The notes below the pieces were generated by a model. That model made no database searches. It worked only from the letters and a program-made list of their open reading frames with translations, and was not told where the DNA came from. From Limimaricola soesokkakensis (GTDB lineage Bacteria; Pseudomonadota; Alphaproteobacteria; Rhodobacterales; Rhodobacteraceae), in assembly GCF_900172345.1 (NCBI RefSeq), contig NZ_FWFY01000002.1, positions 186,001-250,000 on the forward strand: DNA of 64,000 bases. The letters are read 5' to 3'. The number at the start of each line of letters is the position of its first letter. Within the stretch, counting starts at the first letter, position 1. A program made the translations under genes and the position numbers. Shown here one piece after another: positions 28,735 to 39,693 of this stretch.

Positions 28735-28947
28735 ATGAGCTATTCCGAAGGCGACAAGGTGAAGTGGAACTGGGGCAACGGCACCGGGACCGGCAAGATT
28801 ACCAAGGTCTACCATCAGAAGATCACCAGGACGATCTCGGGGGCCGAGATCACCCGGAACGCCAGCGAGGACGACCCCGCCTACCTGATCGAGCAGGAGG
28901 ATGGCGACGAGGTGCTCAAGGGCCACTCCGAGGTCTCCAAAGCCTGA
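28735..28947 (+). CDS. DUF2945 / hypervirulence-associated Tudor-like small protein
   Basis: A 70-residue protein beginning MSYSEGDKVKWNWGNGTGTG, the hallmark of the DUF2945 family: a small SH3/Tudor-like beta barrel with the GDKVxWxWG opening and a closing VLKGHSEVSK. Family members are often found among stress genes in bacteria and are named after a fungal hypervirulence protein; molecular function unknown. A strong ribosome site (CAGGAGGCAC) precedes the ATG, and the candidate EcfG promoter at 28680-28704 suggests induction in the general stress response. Confidence 0.85.
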   Translation: MSYSEGDKVKWNWGNGTGTGKITKVYHQKITRTISGAEITRNASEDDPAYLIEQEDGDEVLKGHSEVSKA

Positions 28948-28976
28948 GGGGCGCGCGCATGGCCGGTGCGGCGCCA

Positions 28977-29060
28977 TGCGTATTTTCGGAAAGATGGACT
29001 TGGGGGGCCCTGCCCTATCCCCGGGAGCGCCGCACCCTTTCATCTTTCTTCAAATACGCA
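28977..29060. repeat. TGCGTATTT-family palindromic repeat, copy E
   Basis: Left arm at 28977-28998 (TGCGTATTTTCGG then AAAGATG) and right arm at 29039-29060 (TTCATCTTTCTTC then AAATACGCA) form a long inverted repeat with three or four mismatches and a 40-base GC-rich centre. The right arm is identical to that of copy B. It lies between convergent gene ends, 30 bases past the DUF2945 stop. Confidence 0.7.
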
Positions 29061-29077
29061 AATCCTGCGGCTGGCTC

Positions 29078-29929
29078 CTACTCGTCCCGGCCCGGGATGT
29101 GTTCGCGACGCTCGCCAGCATGGGTCCATGTGCGCATTGCCTCGAAGGCCTCTTCGGCGGTTTCCACGAACTTGAACAGCTGCAGGTCCTCGTCGGCGAT
29201 GGTGCCGGCATCGGCCAGCGCCTGCCAGTCGACGATCTTCTCCCAGAAGGCGCGGCCGAACAGCAGGAACGGCACCCGCTTCATCCGCCCGGTCTGGATC
29301 AACGTCAGCGCCTCGAACAGCTCGTCAAGCGTGCCGAAGCCGCCGGGGAACACGCAGACCGCCTTGGCGCGCATCAGGAAATGCATCTTGCGGATTGCGA
29401 AGTAGTGGAAGTTGAACGCTAGCTCCGGCGTCACATAGGGGTTCGGCGCCTGCTCATGCGGCAGCACGATGTTGAGGCCGACCGAACGGCCCCCCGCCTC
29501 CTGCGCGCCGCGATTGCCCGCCTCCATCACGCCGGGGCCGCCGCCCGTGACGATGACGTTCTCGGTGCCGCCCGATTGCAGGGACCACTCGGTGACCCGG
29601 CGCGCGAATAGCCGCGCCTCCTCGTAGAAGGCCGACAGTTCCGCCAGCGTCTCGGTGCGGGCGGTGTGCTTCTTCGCGGGCTCGGGAATGCGGGCGCCGC
29701 CGAACAGCACCACGGTCGAGTTCACCCCGGCCTCGTTCATCAGCAGCTCGGGCTTCAGAAGTTCGAGCTGCCAGCGCACCGGGCGAAGGTCGTCGCGCAG
29801 CAGGAACTGCTCGTCGGCAAAGGCCAGGCGGTAGGAGGGCGACATGGTCTGCGGCGTCTGGGGCACCTGTCCTGCGGTGCGCTGGTCCTCCTGGCTGTCG
29901 CGCATCAGGTGTCGTCTGTCCTTGGTCAT
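29078..29929 (-). CDS. LOG-family nucleotide phosphoribohydrolase-like protein (TIGR00730 type)
   Basis: A 283-residue member of the family once called lysine decarboxylase-like; members release bases from nucleoside 5'-monophosphates, including cytokinin-type substrates. The Rossmann-like fold shows [29 protein letters not shown] and the signature [18 protein letters not shown] carrying the catalytic arginine/glutamate region. The N-terminal 60 residues are an extension, partly disordered, longer than in plant LOG. It is divergent from dapD. Confidence 0.85.
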   Translation of the reverse strand: MTKDRRHLMRDSQEDQRTAGQVPQTPQTMSPSYRLAFADEQFLLRDDLRPVRWQLELLKPELLMNEAGVNSTVVLFGGARIPEPAKKHTARTETLAELSAFYEEARLFARRVTEWSLQSGGTENVIVTGGGPGVMEAGNRGAQEAGGRSVGLNIVLPHEQAPNPYVTPELAFNFHYFAIRKMHFLMRAKAVCVFPGGFGTLDELFEALTLIQTGRMKRVPFLLFGRAFWEKIVDWQALADAGTIADEDLQLFKFVETAEEAFEAMRTWTHAGERREHIPGRDE

Positions 29930-30019
29930 GCCGTTCCCTTACCCCGGGGCGCGTTGCGCCGATTGCCGCATCCGGTCTATAGCCGCCCCCGAGCCGCATC
30001 ACAAACCGGAGCCCGTCCC

Positions 30020-30853
<834 letters not shown>

Positions 30854-30858
30854 TCCCG

Positions 30859-30903
30859 GGGTCGCGGCGGCGGTGGGGTGGAACCGTGCCGCCGCCGCGA
30901 CCC
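30859..30903 (+). terminator. 15-bp perfect hairpin after dapD
   Basis: GGGTCGCGGCGGCGG at 30859-30873 pairs perfectly with CCGCCGCCGCGACCC at 30889-30903. It ends only a few bases before the GGAAGG ribosome site of the next gene, so it may attenuate or modulate read-through instead of being a full stop. Confidence 0.6.
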
Positions 30904-30913
30904 TTGGGAAGGC

Positions 30914-31942
<1,029 letters not shown>

Positions 31943-31957
31943 AGACGAGCGGGGCGC

Positions 31958-31983
31958 GGAACGCATCCTCACCTTCGCGTGTT
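31958..31983 (+). promoter_or_regulatory. Near-match EcfG promoter before the GlsB-like gene
   Basis: GGAAC at 31958-31962, 17-base spacer, TGTT at 31980-31983 (one mismatch to CGTT). It lies 50 bases before the ATG of a GlsB/YeaQ-type stress membrane protein, a class often in stress regulons. Confidence 0.3.
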
Positions 31984-32032
31984 CAGACCCTGAAGGACCG
32001 GGGGGACCGGTCGGAATACTGGAGTGGACGAC

Positions 32033-32290
32033 ATGAGCGGTGTGGGTTGGTTCACGGCGATCATCATCGGCGCGATCGCCGGGTGGTTGGCCGAAAAATT
32101 CATGAAGGCCGATATGGGCCTGCTGATGAACATCATCCTCGGCATTCTCGGGGCGATGCTGTTCAATTTCCTCCTCGGCCTCATGGGCGCTGGGCTCACC
32201 GGGTTCTGGGGTTCGCTGATCGCCGGCTTCATCGGCGCCTGCATCCTGATCGGCATCGCGCGGATGATCCGCGGCAAAAAGCACGGCTGA
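32033..32290 (+). CDS. GlsB/YeaQ/YmgE family stress-response membrane protein
   Basis: An 85-residue protein with three hydrophobic segments and glycine-rich helices (IIIGAIAGWLAEKFMK, NIILGILGAMLFNFLLG, GSLIAGFIGACILIGIARMIRG), the pattern of the transglycosylase-associated (GlsB/YeaQ) family. These small inner-membrane proteins are common in stress regulons; activity unknown. ATG 32033 is preferred to GTG 32024 because a GGAG ribosome site lies at the right distance. A perfect 10-bp hairpin follows the gene. Confidence 0.85.
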   Translation: MSGVGWFTAIIIGAIAGWLAEKFMKADMGLLMNIILGILGAMLFNFLLGLMGAGLTGFWGSLIAGFIGACILIGIARMIRGKKHG

Positions 32291-32315
32291 TCCGCCGTCT
32301 CGATGAGACTTTCGG

Positions 32316-32345
32316 GACCCCGCGCTGATGGCGCGGGGTCTTGCG
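32316..32345 (+). terminator. Terminator after the GlsB-like gene
   Basis: GACCCCGCGC at 32316-32325 pairs perfectly with GCGCGGGGTC at 32331-32340, loop TGATG, followed by a short TT. A good GC stem with a poor uracil tail. Confidence 0.6.
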
Positions 32346-32394
32346 CATTGCGTGCATGGGTGCCACCTGCGTCGGGACGGGAACGGAGAGGATC

Positions 32395-32760
32395 ATGGCC
32401 CAGAAGCAGGACAAGCCCAAGCGCACCCAGCAGGTCTACACGCTGCTGGTCGAGGTCGGCCGCAAGACCGGCGACGGTCTGCCCGAGGGCGCCACCGGTG
32501 CCGCGCTGATGTGCTACGCCTCTGGCGTCGACGAGGCCGAGGCCGTGCGCGAGACCGTGGCGATCCTCAAGCAGGCCGATCTCGCGCCGCTCGACGTCAC
32601 CGGCTATGGCACGCTCGACGAGCGGCTGGCCGAGGGGCACGACATCGACGATGACGAGCGCGCGCTGATGGGCCGCGCGCTCGAGGAGAACTCGGTGATC
32701 GTGGCGCAGATGACGCCGTTCTTCGAGGACGCCAAGGGCGGCACGGACACGCTGCACTAG
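32395..32760 (+). CDS. Hypothetical acidic protein, 121 residues
   Basis: No family recognised. A short basic start ([13 protein letters not shown]) is followed by an acidic alpha/beta body ([67 protein letters not shown]). The first strand and the alternating helix pattern suggest a small ferredoxin-like or ACT-like fold, which is only a guess. Soluble, single cysteine. The ATG has a GGAGAGGATC ribosome site. It lies 60 bases before dapE and could share its transcript. Confidence 0.65.
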   Translation: MAQKQDKPKRTQQVYTLLVEVGRKTGDGLPEGATGAALMCYASGVDEAEAVRETVAILKQADLAPLDVTGYGTLDERLAEGHDIDDDERALMGRALEENSVIVAQMTPFFEDAKGGTDTLH

Positions 32761-32819
32761 CCCCGATTGAAACCGCCCTTCCCCCGCGCTACCCCTTCCT
32801 CAACCGAAGGAGTGACCGG

Positions 32820-33968
32820 ATGTCCCAGACCACAGACCCCGTCGATCTGACCGCGCGGCTGATCCGCTGCGCCTCCGTCACCCCGGAGGAGGGCGGCGCG
32901 CTGGTGCTGCTGCAGGGGATGCTGGAGGCGGCCGGTTTCGACTGCACCCGCGTCGATCGCGGCGGCATCGCCAACCTCTTCGCCCGCTGGGGCGACAAGG
33001 GCGCGGCGCGCAGCTTTGGCTTCAACGGCCATACCGACGTGGTACCGGTGGGCAATCGCGATGACTGGTCGGTCGATCCATTCGGTGCCGAGGAGAAGGA
33101 CGGCCAGCTCTATGGGCGCGGCGCCTGCGACATGAAATCCGGCGTCGCGGCCTTCGCCGCCGCCGCCATCGACTTCGTGCGGGACACGCCCCCCGACGGC
33201 GCGGTGATCCTCGCCATCACCGGCGACGAGGAGGGCGAGGGCGTCGACGGCACCCGGGCGCTGCTCGACTGGATGGACGAGACCGGCGAGAAAATGGATC
33301 TGTGCCTCGTCGGCGAGCCGACCTGCCCAGAGCGTTTTGGCGACATGATCAAGATCGGTCGGCGCGGCTCGCTCAACGCCTTCCTGACGGTGACCGGCAC
33401 GCAGGGGCATTCCGCCTATCCACACCGGGCGAACAACCCAATCCCGGCGATGGCACGGCTGGTGGACCGGTTGTCGAGCCACCCGCTCGATCAGGGCACC
33501 GATCATTTCGACGCCTCGACGCTGGCGGTGGTGACGATGGACACCGGCAACCCCGCTACCAACGTGATTCCGCGCCAGACCCGTGCCACGCTCAACATCC
33601 GCTTCAACGACCTGCATTCGGGCGCCAAGCTGACCGAGTGGCTGCGCGCCGAGGCCGATTGGGTGGCCGATGAGTTCGGCGTCGAGATCGGCGTCGAGGT
33701 GAAGATCTCGGGCGAATCCTTCCTGACGCCGCCGGGACCGCTGTCGGATCTGGTGGCGGCGGCGGTCGAGGCCGAGACCGGGCTGCGGCCGGAGCTTTCG
33801 ACCACGGGCGGCACCTCGGATGCGCGCTTCGTCAAGGATCACTGCCCGGTGGTCGAGTTCGGGCTGGTCGGCCAGACCATGCACCAGGTCGACGAGCGGG
33901 TGGAGATCGCCCAGATCCACCGGCTGAAATCCGTCTATGCCCGGATCCTCAAGGACTACTTCACGTGA
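32820..33968 (+). CDS. dapE: Succinyl-diaminopimelate desuccinylase
   Basis: Zinc-dependent M20 peptidase-family enzyme that releases succinate from N-succinyl-LL-diaminopimelate in lysine and cell-wall synthesis. The 382-residue protein has metal ligand His71 and Asp73 in [12 protein letters not shown], the shared Asp in [14 protein letters not shown], the catalytic glutamates in [12 protein letters not shown], and the late histidine in [11 protein letters not shown]. The dimerisation domain lies at about 180-290. Its stop overlaps a GNAT gene by four bases. Confidence 0.97.
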   Translation: MSQTTDPVDLTARLIRCASVTPEEGGALVLLQGMLEAAGFDCTRVDRGGIANLFARWGDKGAARSFGFNGHTDVVPVGNRDDWSVDPFGAEEKDGQLYGRGACDMKSGVAAFAAAAIDFVRDTPPDGAVILAITGDEEGEGVDGTRALLDWMDETGEKMDLCLVGEPTCPERFGDMIKIGRRGSLNAFLTVTGTQGHSAYPHRANNPIPAMARLVDRLSSHPLDQGTDHFDASTLAVVTMDTGNPATNVIPRQTRATLNIRFNDLHSGAKLTEWLRAEADWVADEFGVEIGVEVKISGESFLTPPGPLSDLVAAAVEAETGLRPELSTTGGTSDARFVKDHCPVVEFGLVGQTMHQVDERVEIAQIHRLKSVYARILKDYFT

Positions 33969-34393
33969 AACACGAGATCACCGAGACCACCGACCTCACC
34001 CATTGCCACGCGCTGCGCCGTACCGTCTTCATCGAGGAGCAGAACGTCTCCGAGGCCGAGGAGATGGACGGGCTCGACGCCGAGGCGATCCATCTCATCG
34101 CCACCTGCGACGGCAAGCCCGCCGGTACCGCGCGGTTGCTGATCCGCGGCGAGACCGGCAAGATCGGTCGCGTCGCGGTGCTGCGCGAGCATCGCGGCAC
34201 CGGGCTCGGCGCGGCGATCATGCGGCAGGCCGAGGCAGCGCTGCGTTCGCGCCCGGGGGTGACGCGGCTCTATCTCTCGGCCCAGACCCACGCCCTGCCC
34301 TTCTACGAGAAGCTCGGCTATGTCGCCTATGGCCCGGAATACGATGACGCCGGCATCCCGCATCGCGACATGGAGAAGCGGCTCGACCGCTAG
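33965..34393 (+). CDS. GNAT family N-acetyltransferase
   Basis: A 142-residue acetyl-CoA-dependent acyltransferase. The N terminus ([18 protein letters not shown]) resembles the ElaA/YjcF-type group. The acetyl-CoA pyrophosphate loop is [20 protein letters not shown], followed by a [21 protein letters not shown] segment typical of the fold end. It starts at a GTG overlapping the dapE stop (GTGA), so it is translationally coupled to dapE; the substrate is unknown, and a pathway link to diaminopimelate is not shown. Confidence 0.85.
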   Translation: MKHEITETTDLTHCHALRRTVFIEEQNVSEAEEMDGLDAEAIHLIATCDGKPAGTARLLIRGETGKIGRVAVLREHRGTGLGAAIMRQAEAALRSRPGVTRLYLSAQTHALPFYEKLGYVAYGPEYDDAGIPHRDMEKRLDR

Positions 34394-34446
34394 GACGGGT
34401 CACCTGATCGCGTGACGACCCCCCATGCGCGTGCTACCTGCTGCGC

Positions 34447-36711
34447 ATGAACAGATTGCCCTCCCGCGAGGAGGTCCTGCAATGGATCTCCGACAACCCG
34501 ACCCAGACCGCGAAACGCGACATTGCCCGTGCCTTCGGCATCAAGGGCGCGGCGCGGATCGACCTCAAGCGCCTGCTGCGCGAGCTCGAGGACGAAGGGC
34601 ACCTGCAGAAGAAGCGCAAGACTTACCGCGACCCGGACCGGCTGCCTCCCGTCTCGGTGCTCTCGGTGCTGCCGCCCGATGCCGATGGCGATCTCTGGGC
34701 GCGGCCGCTCGAATGGCACGGCGACGGCGAGGAGCCCAAGGTGCTGATCCTGCCGCGCGAGAGCGACGCCGCCATGGGCGCGGGCGACCGCATCCTCGCA
34801 AAGCTCACCGCCACGCCGGGCGAGGAGCACGACTATACCGCGCGGCTGATCCGAAAGATCGGTACCAACCCGCTGCGCATCCTCGGCATCTTCAAGAAGG
34901 CCAGCGAGGGCGGGCGCATCGTGCCGATCGACAAGGGCGTCGACAAGCAGTGGATCGTCCCCGAAGGCGCCGAGCACGGCGCCAAGGACGGCGAGCTGGT
35001 CGAGGCCGAGCAGTCGGGACCCAAGGGCCGTCTCGGCCTGCCCAAGGCGCGCGTGATGTCGCGGCTGGGCGATCCGACCGCGCCGCGCGCCGTCTCGCTC
35101 ATCGCGATCCACCAGCACGGCATCCCGGACCACTTCCCCGACGCGGTGCTGGCCGAGGCCGATGGCAAGAAGCCCGCCGGGCTCAAGGGGCGCACCGACC
35201 TGCGCGAGCTGCCGCTGATCACCATCGACCCCAGCGACGCGCGCGACCATGACGACGCGGTGCTGGCGCAGCCCGACGACGCGCCCGACAACGAGGGCGG
35301 CCACATCCTCTGGGTCGCCATCGCCGACGTCGCCCATTACGTGACGCCGGGCTCGGAGCTTGACCGCGAGGCGCGCAAGCGCGGCAATTCCACCTATTTC
35401 CCCGACCGGGTCGTGCCGATGCTGCCCGATCGGCTCTCTGGCGATCTGTGCTCGCTGCACGAAGGCGTGCCGCGCGCGGTGATCGCGGTGCGCATCCGCA
35501 TCGACGCGAATGGCGAGAAGATCGGCCACCGCTTCGAGCGGGCGTTGATGCGCTCGGCCGCCTCGATGTCCTACGAGGAGGCGCAGAGCGCGATCGACGG
35601 TCAGCCCACCGACCGCGCCGCCACGTTGCTCGACCCGGTGCTGCGCCCGCTTTGGGCCGCCTATGGCGCGCTCAAGAAGGCGCGCGAGCGGCGCCAGCCC
35701 TTGGAGCTCGACCTGCCCGAGCGGCGGATCGAGCTGAACGAGATGGGGCAGGTCACCTCGATCTCCTTCAAGGACCGGCTCGACGCGCACCGGCTGATCG
35801 AGGAATTCATGGTGCTGGCCAATGTCTGCGCCGCCGAGACGCTGATCGCCAAGCGCCAGCCGCTGCTGTTCCGCGTCCACGAGGAGCCCAACCCCGACAA
35901 GCTCGACGCGCTACGCGAGGTGGTGAAGGGCTCGGGGCTGACGCTGGCCAAGGGCCAAGTGCTCAAGACCGCGCATCTCAACCAGCTTCTGGCGCAGGCC
36001 GAAGGCACCGAGCAGGACGAGCTGATCAACCTCGCGACGCTGCGCTCGATGACGCAGGCCTATTACAATGCCGAGAATTTTGGACATTTCGGCCTCGCGC
36101 TCAGGGACTATGCGCATTTCACCTCGCCGATCCGACGCTATTCCGACCTGATCGTGCATCGCGGCCTGATCTCGGCGCATGGCTGGGGCAAGGACGGTCT
36201 CAGCGACACCGATCTCGAACGGCTCGACGAGACCGCCAAGCAGATCTCCGACACCGAGCGCCGCTCCATGCTGGCCGAGCGCGACACCACCGACCGCTAC
36301 CTCGCGGCCTTCATGTCCGACCGGATCGGCGTCGAGCTGCCGGGAAGGATCAGCGGCATCGCCCGCTTCGGCGTCTTCGTGAAGCTCGACGAGACCGGCG
36401 CCGACGCGCTGGTGCCGATCCGCTCGCTCGGGAACGAGTTCTTCCACTTCGACGCCGAGAGCCAGACGCTGATGGGCTCGGATAGCGGCCGGGTGATCGG
36501 GCTGGGGCAGCGGGTGACCGCCCGGCTCGTGGAGGCGGCGCCGATCTCCGGCGGGCTGATCGCCGAACTGGTCGAGATCGACGGCGCGACCATGCCGCGC
36601 GGCCCCTCGCGCCGCCCCGGCAAGCCGCCGCGCCGCAAGGCCGGCATCGCCAAGAAGAAGAACGCGGTGAAGGCCAAGAAGGAAAAGCGCAAGGTGACCC
36701 GCAAGCGCTGA
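34447..36711 (+). CDS. rnr: Ribonuclease R
   Basis: Processive 3'-5' exoribonuclease that degrades structured RNA, 754 residues. Domains in order: N-terminal helix-turn-helix-like region (about 1-60), cold-shock domains, the RNB catalytic domain with the metal-binding aspartates in TIDPSDARDHDDAV, and a C-terminal S1 domain (VELPGRISGIARFGVFVKLDE) followed by a lysine-rich tail (KKKNAVKAKKEKRKVTRKR), the usual RNase R signature. RNB motif HFTSPIRRYSDLIVHR is intact. The ATG at 34447 opens the conserved N terminus. Confidence 0.97.
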   Translation: MNRLPSREEVLQWISDNPTQTAKRDIARAFGIKGAARIDLKRLLRELEDEGHLQKKRKTYRDPDRLPPVSVLSVLPPDADGDLWARPLEWHGDGEEPKVLILPRESDAAMGAGDRILAKLTATPGEEHDYTARLIRKIGTNPLRILGIFKKASEGGRIVPIDKGVDKQWIVPEGAEHGAKDGELVEAEQSGPKGRLGLPKARVMSRLGDPTAPRAVSLIAIHQHGIPDHFPDAVLAEADGKKPAGLKGRTDLRELPLITIDPSDARDHDDAVLAQPDDAPDNEGGHILWVAIADVAHYVTPGSELDREARKRGNSTYFPDRVVPMLPDRLSGDLCSLHEGVPRAVIAVRIRIDANGEKIGHRFERALMRSAASMSYEEAQSAIDGQPTDRAATLLDPVLRPLWAAYGALKKARERRQPLELDLPERRIELNEMGQVTSISFKDRLDAHRLIEEFMVLANVCAAETLIAKRQPLLFRVHEEPNPDKLDALREVVKGSGLTLAKGQVLKTAHLNQLLAQAEGTEQDELINLATLRSMTQAYYNAENFGHFGLALRDYAHFTSPIRRYSDLIVHRGLISAHGWGKDGLSDTDLERLDETAKQISDTERRSMLAERDTTDRYLAAFMSDRIGVELPGRISGIARFGVFVKLDETGADALVPIRSLGNEFFHFDAESQTLMGSDSGRVIGLGQRVTARLVEAAPISGGLIAELVEIDGATMPRGPSRRPGKPPRRKAGIAKKKNAVKAKKEKRKVTRKR

Positions 36712-36736
36712 GCCGCGCCGGGCCAGGGCCCGGCAT

Positions 36737-36761
36737 GGAACCCATCCCCACCCGGCCGGTT
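36737..36761 (+). promoter_or_regulatory. Near-match EcfG promoter before the Rieske-FAD reductase
   Basis: GGAAC at 36737-36741, 16-base spacer, GGTT at 36758-36761 (one mismatch to CGTT). It lies 30 bases before the ATG of the reductase. A GCCGGGCC/GGCCCGGC palindrome at 36717-36734 sits just upstream and may end rnr messages. Confidence 0.25.
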
Positions 36762-36790
36762 CGCCCAGTGACCGACCGGTGGAGGGACCC

Positions 36791-38305
36791 ATGGCACAGC
36801 ATGATATCGGCGCACTCGCGGATCTCGAAGAGAACCGCCCGCTCAAGGTCATGGCCGGCGAAACCGCGATCCTGGTGATCCGGCGCGGCTCGGAGGTCAC
36901 GGCGCTGGCCCATGCCTGCCCGCATTTCGGCCTGCCGCTCTCCAAGGGGCATCTTGACGGCGACCGGCTGATCTGCGCCTTTCACCACGCCTGTTTCGAC
37001 GTCTCCTCCGGCCGTCAGACGCAGCCGCCGGGCCATGGCGACCTGCGCCGCTACGCGGTGGAGCACCGCGACGGCCATGTCTTCGTGGAGGTGCCGGAGG
37101 CGGCCGACCCCCACCCCGCCCCGGCGCATGTCCGGCGCGGCAAGGAGGCGCGCCGCGTCGTCATCGCTGGCACCGGGGCGGCTGCCGATGCATGTGCCCT
37201 GACGCTGCGCGAGGAAGGCTTCGAGGGATCGATCTCGATGATCTCGCCGGAGGGGCAACCGCCCTATGACCGGACGCTGCTCAGCAAGGGAGTGCTGGCG
37301 AGCAGCGAACTGCCACGCCATCTCACCCTCACCCCGCCCGAAGCACTGGCCGAGCGCGACATTGACCTTGTCGAGGGACGCGTGGCAGCGATCGACGCCG
37401 CCGCGAAGGAGATCCGCACCGAGACCGGCGCAACTCATGGCTATGACGCGCTGCTGATCGCCACCGGCGGCACCGCCAACCTGCTCGACCTGCCCGGCGC
37501 CGATCTCGGCGGGCTGCACCACCTGCGCTCGCGGCAGCAGGCCGAGATCCTTACCCGCGCCGCCGGTGAGGCCAAGCGCGTGGTGGTGGTCGGCGGTGGC
37601 TTCACCGGGCTGGAGGCGGCGCTGAGCTTTGCCAAGCGCGGGTTGGAGGTGACGGTGGTGCTGCGCGAGGAGACGCCTCTCGCGAAGATCATCGGCGAGG
37701 AGATCGGGCGTGCGATCCGCGCCGAGCACGAGGCCAAGGGCGTACGCTTCGTCACGGGCGCCAACGTCGCGGGCTTCGAGGGCGAGGGTCGCGTCTCGGC
37801 GGTGCGGCTCGAAAACGGCGAGCGGCTGCAGGCCAATCTGGTATTGCTCGCGATCGGCGTCCGCCCGGCCACCGCGATCGAGGGGCTGTCGCCCGATGAG
37901 GATGGCGGGCTGCGCACCGGGCCGGACCTCGCCGTCGAGGGTCTGGACGGCGTCTGGGCCGCTGGCGACGTGGCGCGCGTACCGACGCCATGGGGCCGGG
38001 TCCGGATCGAGCATTGGCGTGTCGCGCGTCAGCACGGCGCCCGCGCGGCCCGCGCCATGCTCGGCAAGCCCGCGAGCGAGATCGACGTCCCCTTCTTCTG
38101 GACTGCTCTGGGGCGGCAGTACCGTTATCTGGGCCATGCCGAGGGCTGGGACGAGATCCGTATAGACGGCGACCCCACGGCCGATTTCACCGCCCGCTAC
38201 CTCAAGGACGGAAGGGTGATGGCGCTGCTCGGTGCCGGGCGCGACCTTGAGATCGCGCGCGCCCATGCCGAGATGATCCGGGCCGCAGGTCCGCTGTCCG
38301 GATGA
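36791..38305 (+). CDS. Rieske [2Fe-2S]-FAD-dependent pyridine nucleotide oxidoreductase fusion (AIFM3-like)
   Basis: A 504-residue fusion. The N-terminal Rieske ferredoxin domain (about 1-105) binds a [2Fe-2S] cluster through Cys43, His45, Cys62 and His65 (CPH and CAFH). It is followed by a ferredoxin-reductase-type flavoprotein with two Rossmann motifs (VVIAGTGAAADACAL and VVVVGGGFTGLEAAL), the PPYDRTLLSKG segment, and a C-terminal reductase domain. Electron flow would be NAD(P)H to FAD to the cluster; the final acceptor is unknown. ATG 36791 has a GGAGGG ribosome site. Confidence 0.9.
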   Translation: MAQHDIGALADLEENRPLKVMAGETAILVIRRGSEVTALAHACPHFGLPLSKGHLDGDRLICAFHHACFDVSSGRQTQPPGHGDLRRYAVEHRDGHVFVEVPEAADPHPAPAHVRRGKEARRVVIAGTGAAADACALTLREEGFEGSISMISPEGQPPYDRTLLSKGVLASSELPRHLTLTPPEALAERDIDLVEGRVAAIDAAAKEIRTETGATHGYDALLIATGGTANLLDLPGADLGGLHHLRSRQQAEILTRAAGEAKRVVVVGGGFTGLEAALSFAKRGLEVTVVLREETPLAKIIGEEIGRAIRAEHEAKGVRFVTGANVAGFEGEGRVSAVRLENGERLQANLVLLAIGVRPATAIEGLSPDEDGGLRTGPDLAVEGLDGVWAAGDVARVPTPWGRVRIEHWRVARQHGARAARAMLGKPASEIDVPFFWTALGRQYRYLGHAEGWDEIRIDGDPTADFTARYLKDGRVMALLGAGRDLEIARAHAEMIRAAGPLSG

Positions 38306-38403
38306 GCCGCGCGACTGAGCGGTTTCCCGCCGCCCCGCCCCGTCCCCCTGTGGCGACTCACCCGCATCGCGGTAGTGCTGCCACAAACGAAAAGGAGCAG
38401 TCG

Positions 38404-39669
38404 GTGCGGATCTTGACGACACTTCCACGGGCGGGCCTTCTGGGCCTCGCACTCGCGGCCTTGGCATCATGCGGGGCGGTCTCGGGCCCCCTCGACAGTT
38501 CGCCTCGCCCTCCGGCCCGTGCGGAACAGATGGACGAGAACATGCGCCCCCGCCCCAATGCCGGCTTTTCCAACTGGGTCGCGGGCTATCGCCCCCGCGC
38601 GCTCTCGGCCGGCGTTTCCGGCGCCACCTTCGATCGTGCCTTCGCCTCCGCGGGCTACATCCCCGGCGTGATCGAGAAGGATCGTAACCAGGCCGAATTC
38701 ACCAAGACGCTCGGCGAATACCTCTCCACCGCCGCCTCCGACACGCGCGTCGAGACCGGGCGGGCGATGCTGTCGCAATATTCGAGCCTGCTGTCGGAGA
38801 TCGAGGCCCGTTACGGCGTCGACCGGCAGACCGTGCTCGCGGTCTGGGGCATGGAGAGCAATTTCGGCAAGCGACGCGGCGACGTACCGGTGGTCTCGGC
38901 TCTGGCGACGCTGGCCTATGAGGGGCGGCGCGGCCGCTTCTTCGAGCAGCAACTCACCTCGGCGCTGAAGATCCTGCAGAACGGCGATGTCAGCCCAGAG
39001 AACATGAAGGGCAGCTGGGCCGGGGCGATGGGCCATACCCAGTTCATCCCGACGAGCTACGAGGCCTATGCCGCCGATTTCCGAGGCGACGGCCGCCGCG
39101 ACATCTGGTCGGACGACCCGACCGACGGGCTCGCCTCGACGGCCAAGTACCTGTCGAATTTCGGCTGGCGCAAGGGCCAGCCCTGGGGGGTCGAGGTGGT
39201 GCTGCCGCAAGGCTTCAACTACGGCCTCGCGGGCGGCACGAAGAAGAGCGCGGCCGAATGGCAGAGTCTGGGCGTGCAGGCCGCCAGCGGCGGGCGGATC
39301 GGTGATTTCGGTGCCGCCGAGATCCTCGTGCCCGAGGGCGCGCAGGGCGCGGCCTTCATGACCTTCCGCAATTTCGACGTGATCAAGCGCTACAACGCCG
39401 CCGATGCCTACGCGATCGGCGTGGGGCATCTGGGCGACCGGATCGCCGGCGCGGGGCCGCTCAGGACCAAGATGGCGACGGGCCGGGCGCTCAAGCGCGC
39501 CGAGCGCTCGGAGATCCAGCGCCGCCTCACCGCGCTGGGCTACGACACCGGTGGCGCCGACGGCATCATCGGCCCGAACTCCATCGCCGCGATCCGTAGC
39601 TACCAGCAGGCCAACGGCCTGCCGGTGGACGGCTTCGCCTCCGAGAGCCTGCTGAAGCGGCTGCGCTGA
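38404..39669 (+). CDS. Lytic murein transglycosylase (MltB-type) with peptidoglycan-binding domain
   Basis: Cleaves the glycan strand of peptidoglycan with anhydro-muramic acid formation; periplasmic. The 421-residue protein has a lipobox-like signal (LAALASCG). The SLT catalytic domain (about 50-330) contains the catalytic glutamate region VWGMESNFGKRRG and AGAMGHTQFIPTSYEAYA. A C-terminal peptidoglycan-binding repeat (about 360-421) has the family pattern LTALGYDTGGADGIIGPNS. GTG start at 38404 with AAAGGAG ribosome site. Confidence 0.92.
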   Translation: MRILTTLPRAGLLGLALAALASCGAVSGPLDSSPRPPARAEQMDENMRPRPNAGFSNWVAGYRPRALSAGVSGATFDRAFASAGYIPGVIEKDRNQAEFTKTLGEYLSTAASDTRVETGRAMLSQYSSLLSEIEARYGVDRQTVLAVWGMESNFGKRRGDVPVVSALATLAYEGRRGRFFEQQLTSALKILQNGDVSPENMKGSWAGAMGHTQFIPTSYEAYAADFRGDGRRDIWSDDPTDGLASTAKYLSNFGWRKGQPWGVEVVLPQGFNYGLAGGTKKSAAEWQSLGVQAASGGRIGDFGAAEILVPEGAQGAAFMTFRNFDVIKRYNAADAYAIGVGHLGDRIAGAGPLRTKMATGRALKRAERSEIQRRLTALGYDTGGADGIIGPNSIAAIRSYQQANGLPVDGFASESLLKRLR

Positions 39670-39674
39670 GCGCG

Positions 39675-39693
39675 CGGCGGGCTTAGCCCGCCG
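39675..39693. terminator. Bidirectional hairpin between convergent genes
   Basis: CGGCGGGC at 39675-39682 pairs with GCCCGCCG at 39686-39693, loop TTA. It covers the stop of the GNAT gene and follows the transglycosylase stop by five bases, so it can end both transcripts. Confidence 0.5.

Noticed and set aside
30886-30907. GGAAC-like site inside the dapD hairpin as a stress promoter
   Set aside because: The -10 part reads CCTT and the site lies within a perfect hairpin arm, so the match is likely incidental.
36350-38470. Long minus-strand frame opposite rnr and the Rieske reductase
   Set aside because: Shadow; both plus-strand genes have complete domain motifs.
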